From positions 1 through 64,000 of the forward strand of contig NZ_JASHKR010000022.1 of the NCBI RefSeq assembly GCF_030056815.1: a stretch of 64,000 nt of DNA, in the 5' to 3' direction. Every line of letters starts with the position of its first letter. The first letter of the stretch is position 1. Source of the stretch: Rhodococcus sp. IEGM 1379. Its GTDB lineage: Bacteria; Actinomycetota; Actinomycetes; Mycobacteriales; Mycobacteriaceae. The notes beneath the pieces were generated by a model. It was not told the origin of the DNA and made no database searches. It saw only the letters and a program-made list of their open reading frames with translations. A program made the position numbers and the translations under genes. Of the stretch, positions 63,789 through 64,000 are shown piece by piece.

Positions 63789-64000
63789 TTACTTCGCGGG
63801 ATGCAAAACTAGGGAGATGGAGTTGATGCAGTACCGCTGATCTGTCGGGGTGGGGTACCCCTCGCCATCGAAGACGTGGCCGAGGTGGCTGTGGCATTTC
63901 TTGCACACAACCTCGACTCGGCGCATACCGAGTGTCACATCTTCCTTGAGGATCACGGCGTCGGAATTTGCCGGATCGAAGAATGACGGCCAACCGCAGT
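63789..64000 (-). CDS. msrB: peptide-methionine (R)-S-oxide reductase MsrB, 5' part outside window
   Basis: The visible 70 C-terminal residues read [31 protein letters not shown] (zinc CxxC and HLGHVF) and [15 protein letters not shown], which includes the catalytic Cys of RYCxN. Repairs methionine-R-sulfoxide in proteins. Corresponds to Rv2674, near the hem genes in M. tuberculosis. Confidence 0.94.
   Translation of the reverse strand, partial: CGWPSFFDPANSDAVILKEDVTLGMRRVEVVCKKCHSHLGHVFDGEGYPTPTDQRYCINSISLVLHPAK

Noticed and set aside
1-64000. tRNA or rRNA genes
   Set aside because: No intergenic stretch contains the T-loop GTTCGANNC pattern with an acceptor stem, and no rRNA-like sequence is visible.

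Overview
The window is high-GC actinobacterial chromosome, most likely Rhodococcus (erythropolis group). Its backbone runs parallel to the Mycobacterium tuberculosis segment from msrB/hemQ (Rv2674-Rv2678c) to ideR and the PAC2 and hydrolase genes (Rv2711-Rv2715). sigA, sigB, ideR, ppgK, suhB, cei, dut, ceoB/ceoC, dxs, RNase D, hemE, hemG and hemQ are all present, with the DUF3039, DUF3093, DUF3099, DUF3159, DUF3710, DUF4193 and DUF3000 genes between them. Genus and synteny are inferred from protein recognition, not from a database search. I see no tRNA, rRNA, CRISPR array, insertion sequence or phage gene.

Layout. 1-5.2 kb: partial Ski2-like helicase, alpha/beta hydrolase, PAC2 protein and a lipoprotein. 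5.3-12.3 kb: a DUF4192 protein, the ideR-galE pair, and acuC overlapping a GNAT/acyl-CoA-synthetase (Pat-type) gene, which together look like a lysine deacylation/acylation pair. 12.3-24.8 kb: sigB and sigA, separated by a methyltransferase, small conserved actinobacterial proteins, a YihY membrane protein, a DEAD/DEAH helicase, a KhtT/KhtU-like K+/H+ antiporter and a secreted tyrosine phosphatase; then ppgK. 24.9-31.6 kb: suhB, cei, dut and conserved small proteins. 31.6-36.5 kb: two TrkA-type K+ proteins (CeoC, CeoB) divergent from an APC transporter and a TrmA-like RNA methyltransferase.

36.5-51.5 kb is the most accessory part: a MarR-MFS pair, a SIMPL protein, a three-domain glutaminase, dxs, a sugar porter, an internally deleted SRPBCC gene, an iron-siderophore binding lipoprotein under a probable IdeR box, a DUF5994 gene in a gene-poor stretch, and fadB-fadA. 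dxs and RNase D are neighbours in M. tuberculosis; here about 8 kb lies between them. 51.6-60.8 kb: RNase D, a wax-ester synthase/DGAT under a KstR-like operator, DUF3000, then hemE-hemG-hemQ (coproporphyrin-dependent haem synthesis) followed by a BisC/TorA-type molybdoenzyme. 60.7-64 kb: a DHFR/RibD-like reductase, a four-gene type VII secretion-like cassette (YbaB-like, WXG100, CpnT-N-like, small zinc-ribbon membrane protein) and the 3' end of msrB.

Many genes have a TANNNT hexamer exactly six bases before the start codon and no Shine-Dalgarno, so leaderless transcription seems common here. Convergent genes are usually separated by strong bidirectional hairpins or share their stop codons. 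The best candidates for something new are the type VII-like cassette, the glutaminase-STAS-cNMP fusion, the KstR-like control of storage-lipid synthesis, and a 21-codon ORF bridging the APC transporter and the methyltransferase.
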